A stretch of 64,000 nucleotides of DNA from Propioniferax innocua (lineage in GTDB: Bacteria > Actinomycetota > Actinomycetes > Propionibacteriales > Propionibacteriaceae), in assembly GCF_006716235.1 (NCBI RefSeq), contig NZ_VFOR01000001.1, forward strand, positions 806,001-870,000, written 5' to 3'. How positions within the stretch are numbered: position 1 is the stretch's first letter; the number at the start of each line of letters is the position of its first letter. Under the pieces are notes generated by a model that was not told where the DNA came from, did no database searches, and was given only the letters and a program-made list of their open reading frames with translations. The position numbers and the translations under genes were made by a program. This document shows positions 15,114 through 23,477 of the stretch, one piece after another.

Positions 15114-16457
15114 ATGATCGACGATGCTCCGGTGGCCGACACCCCTGAGGGCCACGCCACGCGCGCTGTCGCCGAGCCTCCGCTCAGCGGCAGCGCGCCC
15201 AGTAAGCCACCTGTGCAGCACGCCAGCACCTGGCGCACCAAGGCCGCCGCGCTCGGTCCGGGGATCATGGCCGCATCGGCGGCCATCGGCGGTTCCCATC
15301 TGGTCTCGTCGACGCAGGCCGGCGCCATCTACGGATGGCAGCTGGTCGGTGTGATCGTGCTGGCCCTGGTGTTGAAATACCCCTTCTTCCGATTCGCTCC
15401 CCAATACACAGCCGAAACCGGCACCACCGTCGTCGAAGGTTACGCCCGCAAGGGCAAGGCCTACCTGTGGATCTTCTTCATCCTCTGCACGGTGTCATCG
15501 GTGATCTCCGCCGCTGGCGTGGGTCTGTTATGCACGGTGATCCTCGGGTTCCTGCTGCCCGCAAGTCTCTCCGGCGCCGGAGCGCTCCTCACCGGAATCG
15601 TCATGGTGGTCGTGTGGCTCCTGCTCGTGGCAGGCCGTTTCCACGCCCTCGACGTGGTCTCCAAGGTCATCGTCGCCTCTCTGGCCGTCACCACAGTGAT
15701 CGCCGCCACCTTGGCCGCGGCAAAGGGTCCGGCCATGGCCGCGGACTTCGTGGGCCCTTCCCCCTGGAACGTCGCCAGCCTCGCGTTCATCGTGGCACTG
15801 GTGGGCTGGATGCCCGCACCGATCGAGATCGCCGCGATCAACTCGTTGTGGGTCACCGCCAAGCAGCGCACCACGAGCAGTTCGACCCGCGATGTGATCT
15901 TCGATTTCAACGTCGGCTTCATCACCTCCGGCGTTCTCGCGCTGGTATTCGTCGGGCTGGGTTTCTTCGTGCAGTTCGGCACCGGGGTCGAGGTCGCCCA
16001 ACAGGGCGGCAAGTACATCCCTCAGCTGATGTCGATGTACGGCCAGGCCATCGGACAGTGGGCGATCCCCATGATGGCTTTCATCGCCTTCGCAACGATG
16101 TTCGGGACGACCATTTCGGTGGTGGACGGCTACGCGCGTGCCTGCGCCGAATCGATCCGTCTGATCCGCGGTCAGGCCCAGCTCAGTCAGCGTTCGGTGC
16201 TGTGGTGGATCACCGGCATCACGGCGGTGTCCCTCGCCATCATGCTCTGGATGAATGCCGAGATGGCCGCCATGCTCCGGTTCTCGATGATCAGTGCCTT
16301 CGTCACCGCACCCGTCTTCGCATGGCTCAACTACTCGCTGGTGCGCAAGAACAAGTCGGTGACCCCGATGCTCCACGTGTTGGCGATCCTCGGCATCATC
16401 TTCTTGACCGCATTCACGCTCCTGTTCCTCGCCTCCCTCATGGGGCTGCTGGGCTGA
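15114..16457 (+). CDS. NRAMP-family divalent metal or related ion transporter
   Basis: The 447-residue protein has a charged N-terminus and about eleven membrane segments. LGPGIMAASAAIGGSHLVSSTQAG corresponds to the NRAMP helix 1 region, but with Ala-Ala-Ile-Gly-Gly in place of the canonical DPGN metal motif. The helix 6 region reads GWMPAPIEIAAINSLW, where classical Mn/Fe transporters have a conserved MPH. The metal-binding Asp, Asn and His therefore appear absent. This suggests an atypical NRAMP relative rather than a standard MntH. A tautomerase gene follows in the same direction. Confidence 0.7.
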   Translation: MIDDAPVADTPEGHATRAVAEPPLSGSAPSKPPVQHASTWRTKAAALGPGIMAASAAIGGSHLVSSTQAGAIYGWQLVGVIVLALVLKYPFFRFAPQYTAETGTTVVEGYARKGKAYLWIFFILCTVSSVISAAGVGLLCTVILGFLLPASLSGAGALLTGIVMVVVWLLLVAGRFHALDVVSKVIVASLAVTTVIAATLAAAKGPAMAADFVGPSPWNVASLAFIVALVGWMPAPIEIAAINSLWVTAKQRTTSSSTRDVIFDFNVGFITSGVLALVFVGLGFFVQFGTGVEVAQQGGKYIPQLMSMYGQAIGQWAIPMMAFIAFATMFGTTISVVDGYARACAESIRLIRGQAQLSQRSVLWWITGITAVSLAIMLWMNAEMAAMLRFSMISAFVTAPVFAWLNYSLVRKNKSVTPMLHVLAILGIIFLTAFTLLFLASLMGLLG

Positions 16458-16547
16458 GGCATGGCCCTGACAGACTGCCTGCACGCAGCCTGTCAGCAAC
16501 AGGACCCGTCAGAAGACGGGACAAGAAACGACGACAAGGAGGGCATC

Positions 16548-16733
16548 ATGCCGATCATCAATGTGACCTTGATCGAAGGTCGCTCGGACGAGGCCATCGA
16601 GGGCTTCATGAAGGACGTCGCCCGCACCGCAAGCGAGTCGCTCAATGCGCCACTCGACTCGGTCCGGGTGATCGTTCAGCAGGTTCCGCCGAGCCGCTTC
16701 GCCGTGGGAGACAAGCTCAAGAGCGAGACGTGA
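16548..16733 (+). CDS. 4-oxalocrotonate tautomerase-like small enzyme
   Basis: The 61-residue protein begins MPIINVTLIEGRSDEA, giving the N-terminal Pro1 catalytic base after Met removal that defines the tautomerase superfamily. The size matches homohexameric 4-OT enzymes. AAGGAGG lies 5 nt upstream. The frame is open further upstream, but Pro1 fixes the start. Its end overlaps the convergent ssb paralogue by 17 bp. The substrate cannot be inferred. Confidence 0.85.
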   Translation: MPIINVTLIEGRSDEAIEGFMKDVARTASESLNAPLDSVRVIVQQVPPSRFAVGDKLKSET

Positions 16734-17229
16734 GCAACTCCCCCACGTTCTGATCAACCACTGGTTGATCAGATTCCTGCTGCTCGTCCTCCCGCTGGTC
16801 AGCATGGCCTTCATGGTCGGTGGCTCCCCCCGCGTCCTGTGCTGCCTCGGCCGCCCCGTGCGCGGTTGATAGCTCGTCCTTGACGGGCGGGAGCACGCTG
16901 ACCAAGCAGCGCGTCAGGTTGGGGCCCACGGCATCGGCCATGATGACCTGGGTCGATCGGGCGACGCCGTTCCTGTCCGCCCATTCCTCAAAGCGCCACT
17001 GGCCGGTCACCAGCACCGGGTCTCCGCTGCGGAGGCTCCCAACGTTACGAGCGAGTTTTCCGTAGCAGCGGACGGTGAGCCAGATCGTCTCGCCATCGAC
17101 CCATTCGCCATCACGGCGAAGACGCGGTGTGTGGGCCATGCGGAATCGGGCGTACTCGACACCGGTATGGGTACGAAAGCGTTCAGGGTCTGTGCCGAGA
17201 TGTCCGGTCACGGTGACGGTGGCGACCAT
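16717..17229 (-). CDS. Single-stranded DNA-binding protein paralogue (SsbB-like)
   Basis: The 170-residue protein has a single OB fold: MVATVTVTGHLGTDPERFRT, RFRMAHTPRLRRDGEW, TIWLTVRCYGKLARNVGSLR and DPVLVTGQWRFEEW. The C-terminal third is hydrophilic and lacks the acidic DDDxPF tip that recruits partners in canonical SSB; it ends GELLTSRS. Together with its position near ettA this fits the second mycobacterial-type SSB (Rv2478c-like) rather than the replication SSB. The start ATG is preceded by GAAGGAGAAC; the frame extends upstream without similarity. Confidence 0.82.
   Translation of the reverse strand: MVATVTVTGHLGTDPERFRTHTGVEYARFRMAHTPRLRRDGEWVDGETIWLTVRCYGKLARNVGSLRSGDPVLVTGQWRFEEWADRNGVARSTQVIMADAVGPNLTRCLVSVLPPVKDELSTAHGAAEAAQDAGGATDHEGHADQREDEQQESDQPVVDQNVGELLTSRS
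16751..16771. promoter_or_regulatory. Perfect 10-bp palindrome inside the ssb 3' end
   Basis: TGATCAACCA and TGGTTGATCA are separated by one base, 18 bp beyond the tautomerase stop and within the ssb coding tail. It may serve as a transcription stop for the tautomerase or as a protein site. No T-run is present. Confidence 0.45.
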
Positions 17230-17406
17230 GGTCGTGTTCTCCTTCGCTCGAGGGGCTGTGCCCTCCACCATGGAAGGCCCTGCCCCGGATCGAACCGCTC
17301 GGCCCCGCGCCTGTGGACGGTACTTCGATCTACGGCGCACCTGTGGAGAACTCATGACAAGGGCCTCCGCCGTCGGGGGAACGGCAGAGGCCCGGCTCGC
17401 GTGGGA

Positions 17407-18744
17407 TCAGGCCACGATCTGCTCCTCGGCGCTCTCATCGGCCGATTCTGGCGGCTTCGGAATGAGGAATGACACGGCAAGGGCCAGCAGCATGAGGACA
17501 GCACCGGACAGAATGCCTGCCCGGTATCCCGCAGCCGCCCCGCTGGACTGCGCGACAACGGTGTTGATCGCGAACAGGATGGCAAAACTGAGCCCGGCAC
17601 CGAGGTTGAATGCACCGGAGTTCATACCCGGCAGGTACCCCTGGTTGTCCTTGGGGCTCAGCACCACACCGAGTCCGTTGAGCATGATGTTGCAGACGCC
17701 CGCATAGGTGATGCCGATGACGATCGAGATGACGAGTAGAGCAACAGGCGTGAGGCTCTCGGTGAGCAGTGCGGTCACGACCAAGCCGACGAACGACAGC
17801 ACCAGACCGCCCTGGAGCACCCGGATGAACCCGAACTTCGCTGCGAGCTGCCCGGCGACGGGGCCCATCACAAGCCCTGCGATCGCATAGGGCGTCAGCG
17901 TCCAGAACGAGACCACATCGGCCCCCAACCTCACGCCGAGTTCGGCATCCTGCGCAAGGTTCGGAACGAGTCCGTTCATCACCGCGAACACACCGGTCAT
18001 GGTCAGCAAGGTGGTGCTCAACAGCCCCCACGTACGACGCTGCCGCATATAGGTGGTCGACACCAGAGGATGCTCAGCACGCTCCTCGACCTTCCAGAAC
18101 ACCACGAAGGCGACGATGGCGACCAGGATGAGAACCCCCACCAACGGCCAGTTGGCATCGGCCAGCTTGCCCGCCTCGTTGAACGAGAAGTAGAGCCCGG
18201 CCAGCACCAGCACCAAGAAGAACACGCCCACCCAGTCCATGGGCATGCGCTCCTCCGAGCGTGATTCGAGGGCACCGCCCAGCACCGCAAGGATGGCGAT
18301 CACACAAACGATGGCCATGGCCCAGAACACCGAGCGGAAACCCCAGTTTCCGGCCAGCCAACCACCGGCCAGGGCGTCGACGCCGGCGATACCACCGTTG
18401 ACCGCCGTCAGCACGGCCATCAGCTTGGCGTAGCGTTTGGGGTCGGGCACTTGGACGTGCAGCATGATCAGGGCCATCGGCACAATCGGTCCAGCGATGC
18501 CCTGGATGACGCGTCCCACACCGAGGATGGCCACGTTGGGGGCAAGAGCCGCGACCACACAGCCGATGGTGGTGCCGCCCAGAGCGAGCAGCAGGATCTT
18601 CTTCCGTCCGACGAGATCGCCCCATCGCGGGAGGAACAGCGAAAACAATGCGGCCGAGGCGAAGAACGCCGTCTGGGTGACTCCGATCTGCGCATCAGTG
18701 GTGTCGAGCTGTTCACGCATCGTCGCCAGTGCCGGCGACAGCAT
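17407..18744 (-). CDS. MFS transporter, 5' end apparently lost or start unclear
   Basis: The 445-residue drug/sugar-type MFS carrier carries the helix 2-3 signature PRWGDLVGRKKILLLALGG and about fourteen hydrophobic segments. The only usable ATG falls in the middle of helix 1: the same frame continues upstream as GGLLAAIFAFQLNAS, completing the helix, but reaches a stop at about 18840 with no ATG, GTG or TTG. That upstream DNA also encodes the tail of a PfkB kinase in another frame. The gene therefore looks joined to foreign 5' sequence by a deletion. It may be non-functional or may use a non-standard start. Confidence 0.7.
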   Translation of the reverse strand: MLSPALATMREQLDTTDAQIGVTQTAFFASAALFSLFLPRWGDLVGRKKILLLALGGTTIGCVVAALAPNVAILGVGRVIQGIAGPIVPMALIMLHVQVPDPKRYAKLMAVLTAVNGGIAGVDALAGGWLAGNWGFRSVFWAMAIVCVIAILAVLGGALESRSEERMPMDWVGVFFLVLVLAGLYFSFNEAGKLADANWPLVGVLILVAIVAFVVFWKVEERAEHPLVSTTYMRQRRTWGLLSTTLLTMTGVFAVMNGLVPNLAQDAELGVRLGADVVSFWTLTPYAIAGLVMGPVAGQLAAKFGFIRVLQGGLVLSFVGLVVTALLTESLTPVALLVISIVIGITYAGVCNIMLNGLGVVLSPKDNQGYLPGMNSGAFNLGAGLSFAILFAINTVVAQSSGAAAGYRAGILSGAVLMLLALAVSFLIPKPPESADESAEEQIVA

Positions 18745-18790
18745 CGAAGCATTCAGCTGGAACGCGAAGATGGCGGCGAGCAGCCCTCCG

Positions 18791-19113
18791 AGGCTCCGGG
18801 GTGGGCCAGCACCTTCCTGGCCAGCGCATGGCCGGCCTCACACGAAGCCACCAGGTCACGTGTGCGAAGCCATGATGTCAGGAACCCACCGTTGAAGGCG
18901 TCCCCCGCTCCTGTCATGTCACGCACATCGGTGCTCGGCACGACCGGCACGGTGGCCACCGCCTCGGCGCCGCGGAAGATCCGGGTCGCCTCCTTGCCCG
19001 CCCTGGCGAGCAGAACCACCTCCGGCAGGTCGTTCAAGAACTCCCCCGGGCCGGCGCCTGCTGCATCGATGAGATCGAGCATCCGGGATTCGTCGGCGTT
19101 CGCCGAGATGAAA
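18791..19113 (-). pseudogene. PfkB-family sugar/nucleoside kinase, C-terminal fragment
   Basis: About 108 residues match the C-terminal half of PfkB kinases: ISANADESRMLDLID, then EVVLLARAGKEATRIF, then the anion-hole/catalytic signature DMTGAGDAFNGGFL with the base Asp, ending ALARKVLAHPGA. The first 180 or so residues of a normal ribokinase or adenosine kinase are missing. The fragment begins exactly at the stop codon of the PrsW-type gene and runs out of frame into the MFS gene. No start codon or ribosome site serves it. Confidence 0.75.
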
Positions 19114-20514
19114 TCAGGCCGACGGCGGCTTCCACGACGGGTCGACCGGCGTGTACTGCGGCCCGCCGAGTGGAGCGGGGCCACTCCATGCCGCCGTCGC
19201 AGGTGTGGAGTGGACCGGGCGGCCCTGTGCCTTGCGCGCTCGACGCCGATCACTCCAACGTTTCCATGGATAGCTCGTGTGCGGCCATGGGGCGACGATC
19301 GCCCGCGCCCGGAGATCGACCGCACGCGCCAGAAGCGCCCGTTCGCGCAGATGACCAGCGTCATCCACGAGCCCCCGGAGCATGGAATCGCGCAGATACG
19401 CGAGCTCGATGAGCGTGTGCTGCATGCGCACCGTGGCGATCAGTCGTCCACCCCAGAACGCCTGCCAGAAGGCATACATGCGGGAGAACACCTCGGAGCT
19501 GGCCTTCACTTCGGAGGCCGGCAGCCAGCCGGCCTTTTCGAAGTCACCGAGTCGAGCAGCGATGATGCGCTTCTGGAACCAGATCTGCTTGCAGGTCAGC
19601 AGCACCACGAGAGCCACCAATGGGTAGGCGACGAACACCAGAAGCGCAGAGAGACTGGCCCCATGCGCCACCACCGTGGCCATGCCATTGAAGAGCATGT
19701 GGAGCAGAGCCGCCGACAGAAAACCAGCCACCGGCGCGATGACACGCACCGTCTTGGAGCGTGTCCGCAGAGCTATGGCGAGCCCGATACCCATCATGGC
19801 GGTGAAGAGCGGGTGCGCGAACCACGACATCAGCCCACGCATCTTGAAGATCTCCCAAAGCGCCTTGTCCGGCGTGATCCCGGGATTCTGTGCCGCGAAC
19901 AGCAACGCCCTGGCGTAGTACAGGATGTTCTCGACGAAGGCGAATCCGGCACCGGAGAGACCAGCGAGACTGACACCGGAGAACAGGCCGATCCAGCGGT
20001 TGCGCATCGCCATGGCGACCCAGAACAACACCGTTCCCTTGGTGGCCTCCTCGACGAACGGGGCAACGAAGATCGCCGGACGAGCCTGCGCAGCGGGGTT
20101 CAACTGCCCTGTGACGTTGAGGTGGCCAGCCATCCACGTGTTGATCTCATAGGACAGTGGGGTTGCCACGAAGGCCCCCCAACCAAGAGCCAGCACCCAC
20201 ACCCAAACACGGTGGGGACGCCAACGATCGGCCCAGATGCAGAGCAGCGCGGTCGGAACCGCACTGATTGCGGCCCATTTCGCAGCGCGACGGATGATCT
20301 CGGTGTCGAGATCCATCGCGACCTCCGCCCGCAGAGGGAAGTCCGTGGCCATCAACGCCCACATGTACAAGGCGCCCACGATGACGATGAGCGTCACCGC
20401 GGCGAGGAACCAGAACTCGAACGAGCCCACCACACGATTCAGCGGGGTCTGCCTTCGCAGCCCCGGAAGGCCATTGGCCGCGAGTCTGCGGTCAGTCGTC
20501 GCGTCAGACGTCAT
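19114..20514 (-). CDS. PrsW-family glutamic-type intramembrane protease
   Basis: The 466-residue polytopic membrane protein shows FVEEATKGTVLFW (EExxK-type motif), GLSGAGFAFVENILYY and a His in AHPLFTAMMGIGLA, the three conserved PrsW elements. A long soluble C-terminal part (about 300-466) follows the membrane core and ends in a Pro/Trp-rich tail. PrsW proteins cleave membrane substrates such as anti-sigma factors; the substrate here is unknown. It lies 12 bp downstream of orn. Its end abuts a PfkB remnant, so the extreme C-terminus may have been altered by the deletion. Confidence 0.82.
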   Translation of the reverse strand: MTSDATTDRRLAANGLPGLRRQTPLNRVVGSFEFWFLAAVTLIVIVGALYMWALMATDFPLRAEVAMDLDTEIIRRAAKWAAISAVPTALLCIWADRWRPHRVWVWVLALGWGAFVATPLSYEINTWMAGHLNVTGQLNPAAQARPAIFVAPFVEEATKGTVLFWVAMAMRNRWIGLFSGVSLAGLSGAGFAFVENILYYARALLFAAQNPGITPDKALWEIFKMRGLMSWFAHPLFTAMMGIGLAIALRTRSKTVRVIAPVAGFLSAALLHMLFNGMATVVAHGASLSALLVFVAYPLVALVVLLTCKQIWFQKRIIAARLGDFEKAGWLPASEVKASSEVFSRMYAFWQAFWGGRLIATVRMQHTLIELAYLRDSMLRGLVDDAGHLRERALLARAVDLRARAIVAPWPHTSYPWKRWSDRRRARKAQGRPVHSTPATAAWSGPAPLGGPQYTPVDPSWKPPSA

Positions 20515-20526
20515 GAGGGCCTCGGC

Positions 20527-21144
20527 TCACTCTCCCAGCCCGGTCAGCGCACCACGATGCTTCGCGGCGATCTCCCGGCAGGCGTCGGTGCTGGGTCCAG
20601 GTTCGGGAACGAGAAGGATCTCACGGTAATAGCGGAGCTCCTCGATGGATTCCTGGATATCGGCCAGCGCCCGATGATTTCCGCCCTTCTCCGGCGAGTT
20701 GAAGTAGACACGCGGGAACCAGCGTCGAGCCAGCTCCTTGACGCTGGAGACATCGACATTCCGGTAGTGCACGTGCCCCTCCAACGTGGGCATGTACTTG
20801 GCCAGGAAGGCACGGTCGGTTCCGATCGTATTGCCGGCCAAGGGTGCCTTGCGCTCATCGGGAACGTACTCACGGACATACTCCAGAACGCGACTCTCCG
20901 CGTCCTCCATGGACATCCCGTCGGCGAGTTCCTCCAACAGGCCCGACTTGGTGTGCATATCCCGAACGAAGTCCCCCATACGCTCGAGCGCCTCATCACT
21001 GGGCTTGATGAGAACGTCAACGCCCTCGCCCAGCACGTTGAGTTGGCCGTCGGTCACGAGAGCGGCCACCTCGATGAGGGCATCCCCACCGTCCAGGTCG
21101 AGGCCGGTCATCTCACAGTCGATCCACACGAGCTCGTCAGTCAC
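20527..21144 (-). CDS. orn: Oligoribonuclease
   Basis: The 205-residue DEDDh exonuclease degrades 2-5 nt RNAs and pGpG. It shows WIDCEMTGLDLDGGDALIEVA (Asp/Glu metal ligands), the NTIGTDRAFLAKYMP region (normally NSV..DR.F) and the final HRALADIQESIEELRYYR with catalytic His-Asp. Length fits the family. tRNA-Arg is divergent 38 bp upstream, and the PrsW gene follows in the same direction. Confidence 0.94.
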   Translation of the reverse strand: MTDELVWIDCEMTGLDLDGGDALIEVAALVTDGQLNVLGEGVDVLIKPSDEALERMGDFVRDMHTKSGLLEELADGMSMEDAESRVLEYVREYVPDERKAPLAGNTIGTDRAFLAKYMPTLEGHVHYRNVDVSSVKELARRWFPRVYFNSPEKGGNHRALADIQESIEELRYYREILLVPEPGPSTDACREIAAKHRGALTGLGE

Positions 21145-21181
21145 CCGGCCAGCCTAGACGATCGCTAGACTATGCCTCTCA

Positions 21182-21258
21182 GCCTCCATAGCTCAGCTGG
21201 ATAGAGCAGCGGCCTTCTAATCCGCAGGTCCCGGGTTCGAATCCTGGTGGGGGCGCCA
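21182..21258 (+). tRNA. tRNA-Arg (anticodon TCT), CCA encoded
   Basis: A full cloverleaf can be folded: acceptor GCCTCCA/TGGGGGC, D-arm GCTC...GAGC, anticodon loop CTTCTAA, T-loop TTCGAAT, discriminator G at 21255 and genomic CCA at 21256-21258. The anticodon stem GCGGC/TCCGC has a C-U mismatch at the last pair (31-39). Confidence 0.9.
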
Positions 21259-21279
21259 CGCCACGACAGCATCCAGGCG

Positions 21280-23109
21280 TCAGTCCTGACGCGGCCCCTG
21301 CTGGAGGCGTCGACGCCACGTCGGATCCGAGCGCTGAAGGCGGTAATCGATACGGTCGTCGACCTTGGGGCCGAGCGTGTCATCGAAGTCCTCGGTGAGG
21401 TGCTCTGTGACCTCTTCACGCACCTGACGGCCACGTTCACGCTCTGCCTCGCGTTCGTTCTCCTGAACGATCCCACGCAGGACCTTTATCACCGCGACAG
21501 CCATGGCTGCCAACACGAGGCTGAACGGCAACGCCGTGGCGATCGCCCCGGCCTGGAGCGCCCCAAGGCCACCGGCCAGCAGCAATGCGATGGCCACCGC
21601 GCCTTCCATCACGGCCCACAGCACCCGGCTCCACGTGGGTGGATTCGGATGCCCGCCCGAGGCGAGCATGTCGACCACCAGCGAACCCGAGTCGGACGAG
21701 GTGATGAAGAACACCGCCACCAAGATGATCGCGATCACTGCGAAGAGACTGCCGAGAGGCAGCTCCGAAAGGGTCTCGAACAAAGCCGCCGGAGCATCAA
21801 CCTTCCCTTCACTGACGAGCCCCTTCTCACCGAAGAATTCGCGATGGATCGCCGTACCGCCCAGCGCCGAGAACCACACCACGGCCACGGCCATGGGCAC
21901 CAGAAGTGAGCCGATGATGAATTCGCGCACGGTACGCCCGCGCGAGATGCGGGCGATGAACACACCAACGAAGGGCGCCCACGACATCCACCAGCCCCAG
22001 TAGAAGATCGACCACGAGCCCTGCCACTCCATCGCGGCGCCAGTGGCGAACATCGAGGTGTCGAAGGTCAGCCCGAACCAGTTGCCGAGGTAGACGCCCA
22101 GGCCCTCAACGGCGAGCCGCACGATGAACAGCGTCGGACCGAACACGATGACACACAGCAGCAGGAAACCGGCAAGGCCGATGTTCACATCCGACAGAAT
22201 CTTGATGCCCTTGCCGACACCCGACACCACCGAGATCGTGGCCAGCGCGGTGATCACCACGATGAGCCCGATCATCAGCGGCGTTCCCGGATCGTCCACC
22301 ACGCCCAGATACGCCAGCCCTGACGTGATCTGCTCGACGCCCAGACCCAACGAGGTGGCCACACCGAACACGGTTCCGATCACGGCCAGAACGTCGATCG
22401 CATCCCCGATCACGCCCTTCACCCGGTCACCGAGCAGCGGTTCGAGTGCCCAACGAATGGAGACCGGCCGGTTGCGCCGGTGGATGGCCAGAGCCAGCGA
22501 GAGGCCGATCACCGCATAGATCGCCCAGGGGTGGACACCCCAGTGCACGAAGGTCTGCGCCATGGCCGTGTGGATCATCGACCTCTCATCCGAAGCGGTA
22601 CCGGGCTTCGGATCGACCGTGGCGAACGTGAGCGGCTCGGCCACACCATAGAAGACGAGGCCGATCCCCATGCCGGCGGCGAAGAGCATCGCGAACCACG
22701 AGATGAGACTGAACTCCGCCTCATCGCCCGGTCTGCCGATGAAAACCCGACCCAGCGGGCTGAATCCCACAATCAGCGCGACGATCACGAACGCGCCCAC
22801 CAGCAGGATGTACAGCCACGAGAAGTGCGTGACGATGAAGGTCTGGACTCCCGTCAACACATCACCGGTCCCACTGGGGAAGATCATGGCCAGCAGCGTC
22901 ACGGTAACGACGATGGCCAGTGCGGGCCAGAACACGAAGGTGGCCACACCTCCCATGCCCAAACGCACACCATGGGCACGGAGCTGTTCGGTGGCACGCT
23001 CATCCTCGCTCTGCCCAGGGGTGCCACCTTCGCCGATCGGCTGGTCCAGCAGATCGTCCCGCGAAGCGCCCCCACTCATCCTTTCGTCCTCAGTGAACTG
23101 ACTCGACAC
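21280..23109 (-). CDS. BCCT-family compatible-solute transporter (BetP/EctP-like)
   Basis: The 609-residue carrier has twelve predicted membrane segments with the BCCT marks GMGIGLVFYGVAEPL (about 150-165), FVHWGVHPWAIYAVIGLSLA and the Trp-rich WQGSWSIFYWGWWMSWAPFVG (about 375-395). A charged N-terminal tail of about 45 residues and a highly charged C-terminal tail (NEREAERERGRQVREEV...) resemble the osmosensing extensions of BetP. It should import glycine betaine or ectoine with Na+ or H+. Start is GTG with GGAGGACATC ahead. It lies about 6 kb from ectABCD and complements synthesis with uptake. Confidence 0.92.
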   Translation of the reverse strand: MSSQFTEDERMSGGASRDDLLDQPIGEGGTPGQSEDERATEQLRAHGVRLGMGGVATFVFWPALAIVVTVTLLAMIFPSGTGDVLTGVQTFIVTHFSWLYILLVGAFVIVALIVGFSPLGRVFIGRPGDEAEFSLISWFAMLFAAGMGIGLVFYGVAEPLTFATVDPKPGTASDERSMIHTAMAQTFVHWGVHPWAIYAVIGLSLALAIHRRNRPVSIRWALEPLLGDRVKGVIGDAIDVLAVIGTVFGVATSLGLGVEQITSGLAYLGVVDDPGTPLMIGLIVVITALATISVVSGVGKGIKILSDVNIGLAGFLLLCVIVFGPTLFIVRLAVEGLGVYLGNWFGLTFDTSMFATGAAMEWQGSWSIFYWGWWMSWAPFVGVFIARISRGRTVREFIIGSLLVPMAVAVVWFSALGGTAIHREFFGEKGLVSEGKVDAPAALFETLSELPLGSLFAVIAIILVAVFFITSSDSGSLVVDMLASGGHPNPPTWSRVLWAVMEGAVAIALLLAGGLGALQAGAIATALPFSLVLAAMAVAVIKVLRGIVQENEREAERERGRQVREEVTEHLTEDFDDTLGPKVDDRIDYRLQRSDPTWRRRLQQGPRQD

Positions 23110-23256
23110 GATGTCCTCCGGGTCGGTTTCTGATTACCTTGTGACCCTAAGGCACATCGCGTGACATGGGTAACACTCCCCGATTCGGACGACTCGTCTC
23201 ACGATTCGCCCCACGCGCAAAGAGGCGCTAGTATTACGTGGTCGCTCAGCGACATG

Positions 23257-23332
23257 GTGGGTGTAGCTCAGCTGGTAGAGCACCTGGTTGTGGTCCAGGT
23301 GGCCGCGGGTTCGAGTCCCGTCACTCACCCCA
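23257..23332 (+). tRNA. tRNA-His (anticodon GTG), CCA encoded
   Basis: Acceptor GTGGGTG/CACTCAC, D-arm GCTC...GAGC, anticodon arm CCTGG-TTGTGGT-CCAGG, T-loop TTCGAGT, discriminator C at 23329 and CCA to 23332. A G at 23256 can pair with that C, giving the G-1 identity element of tRNA-His. A strong terminator follows. Confidence 0.95.
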
Positions 23333-23334
23333 AC

Positions 23335-23380
23335 ATCCGGGGTTGTGCATTCACACGAATGACACAACCCCGGATTTTTT
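23335..23380 (+). terminator. Intrinsic terminator after tRNA-His
   Basis: ATCCGGGGTTGTG (23335-23347) and CACAACCCCGGAT (23363-23375) make a 13-bp stem followed by a run of six T. This is the clearest rho-independent terminator in the window. Confidence 0.9.
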
Positions 23381-23420
23381 CACCCCCGCCCCGAATCCCT
23401 CCACGCCATCAGCGCTAGAA

Positions 23421-23442
23421 TATATACAACTAGTTACATATA
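23421..23442. promoter_or_regulatory. MarR-type operator TATAT-N2-AACTAGTT-N2-ATATA
   Basis: A 22-bp near-perfect palindrome in an otherwise GC-rich background overlaps a TAGAAT -10-like element (23416-23421) upstream of the MarR gene. It is the expected site for autorepression by the adjacent MarR protein. Confidence 0.65.
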
Positions 23443-23477
23443 GCCGGGTATCGGCACACGCGAGAGGGCAGCGTCGG

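Noticed and set aside
18451-21168. 905-codon open frame on the plus strand across MFS, PrsW and orn
   Set aside because: It is the antisense shadow of three recognisable genes and has no domain or ribosome site.
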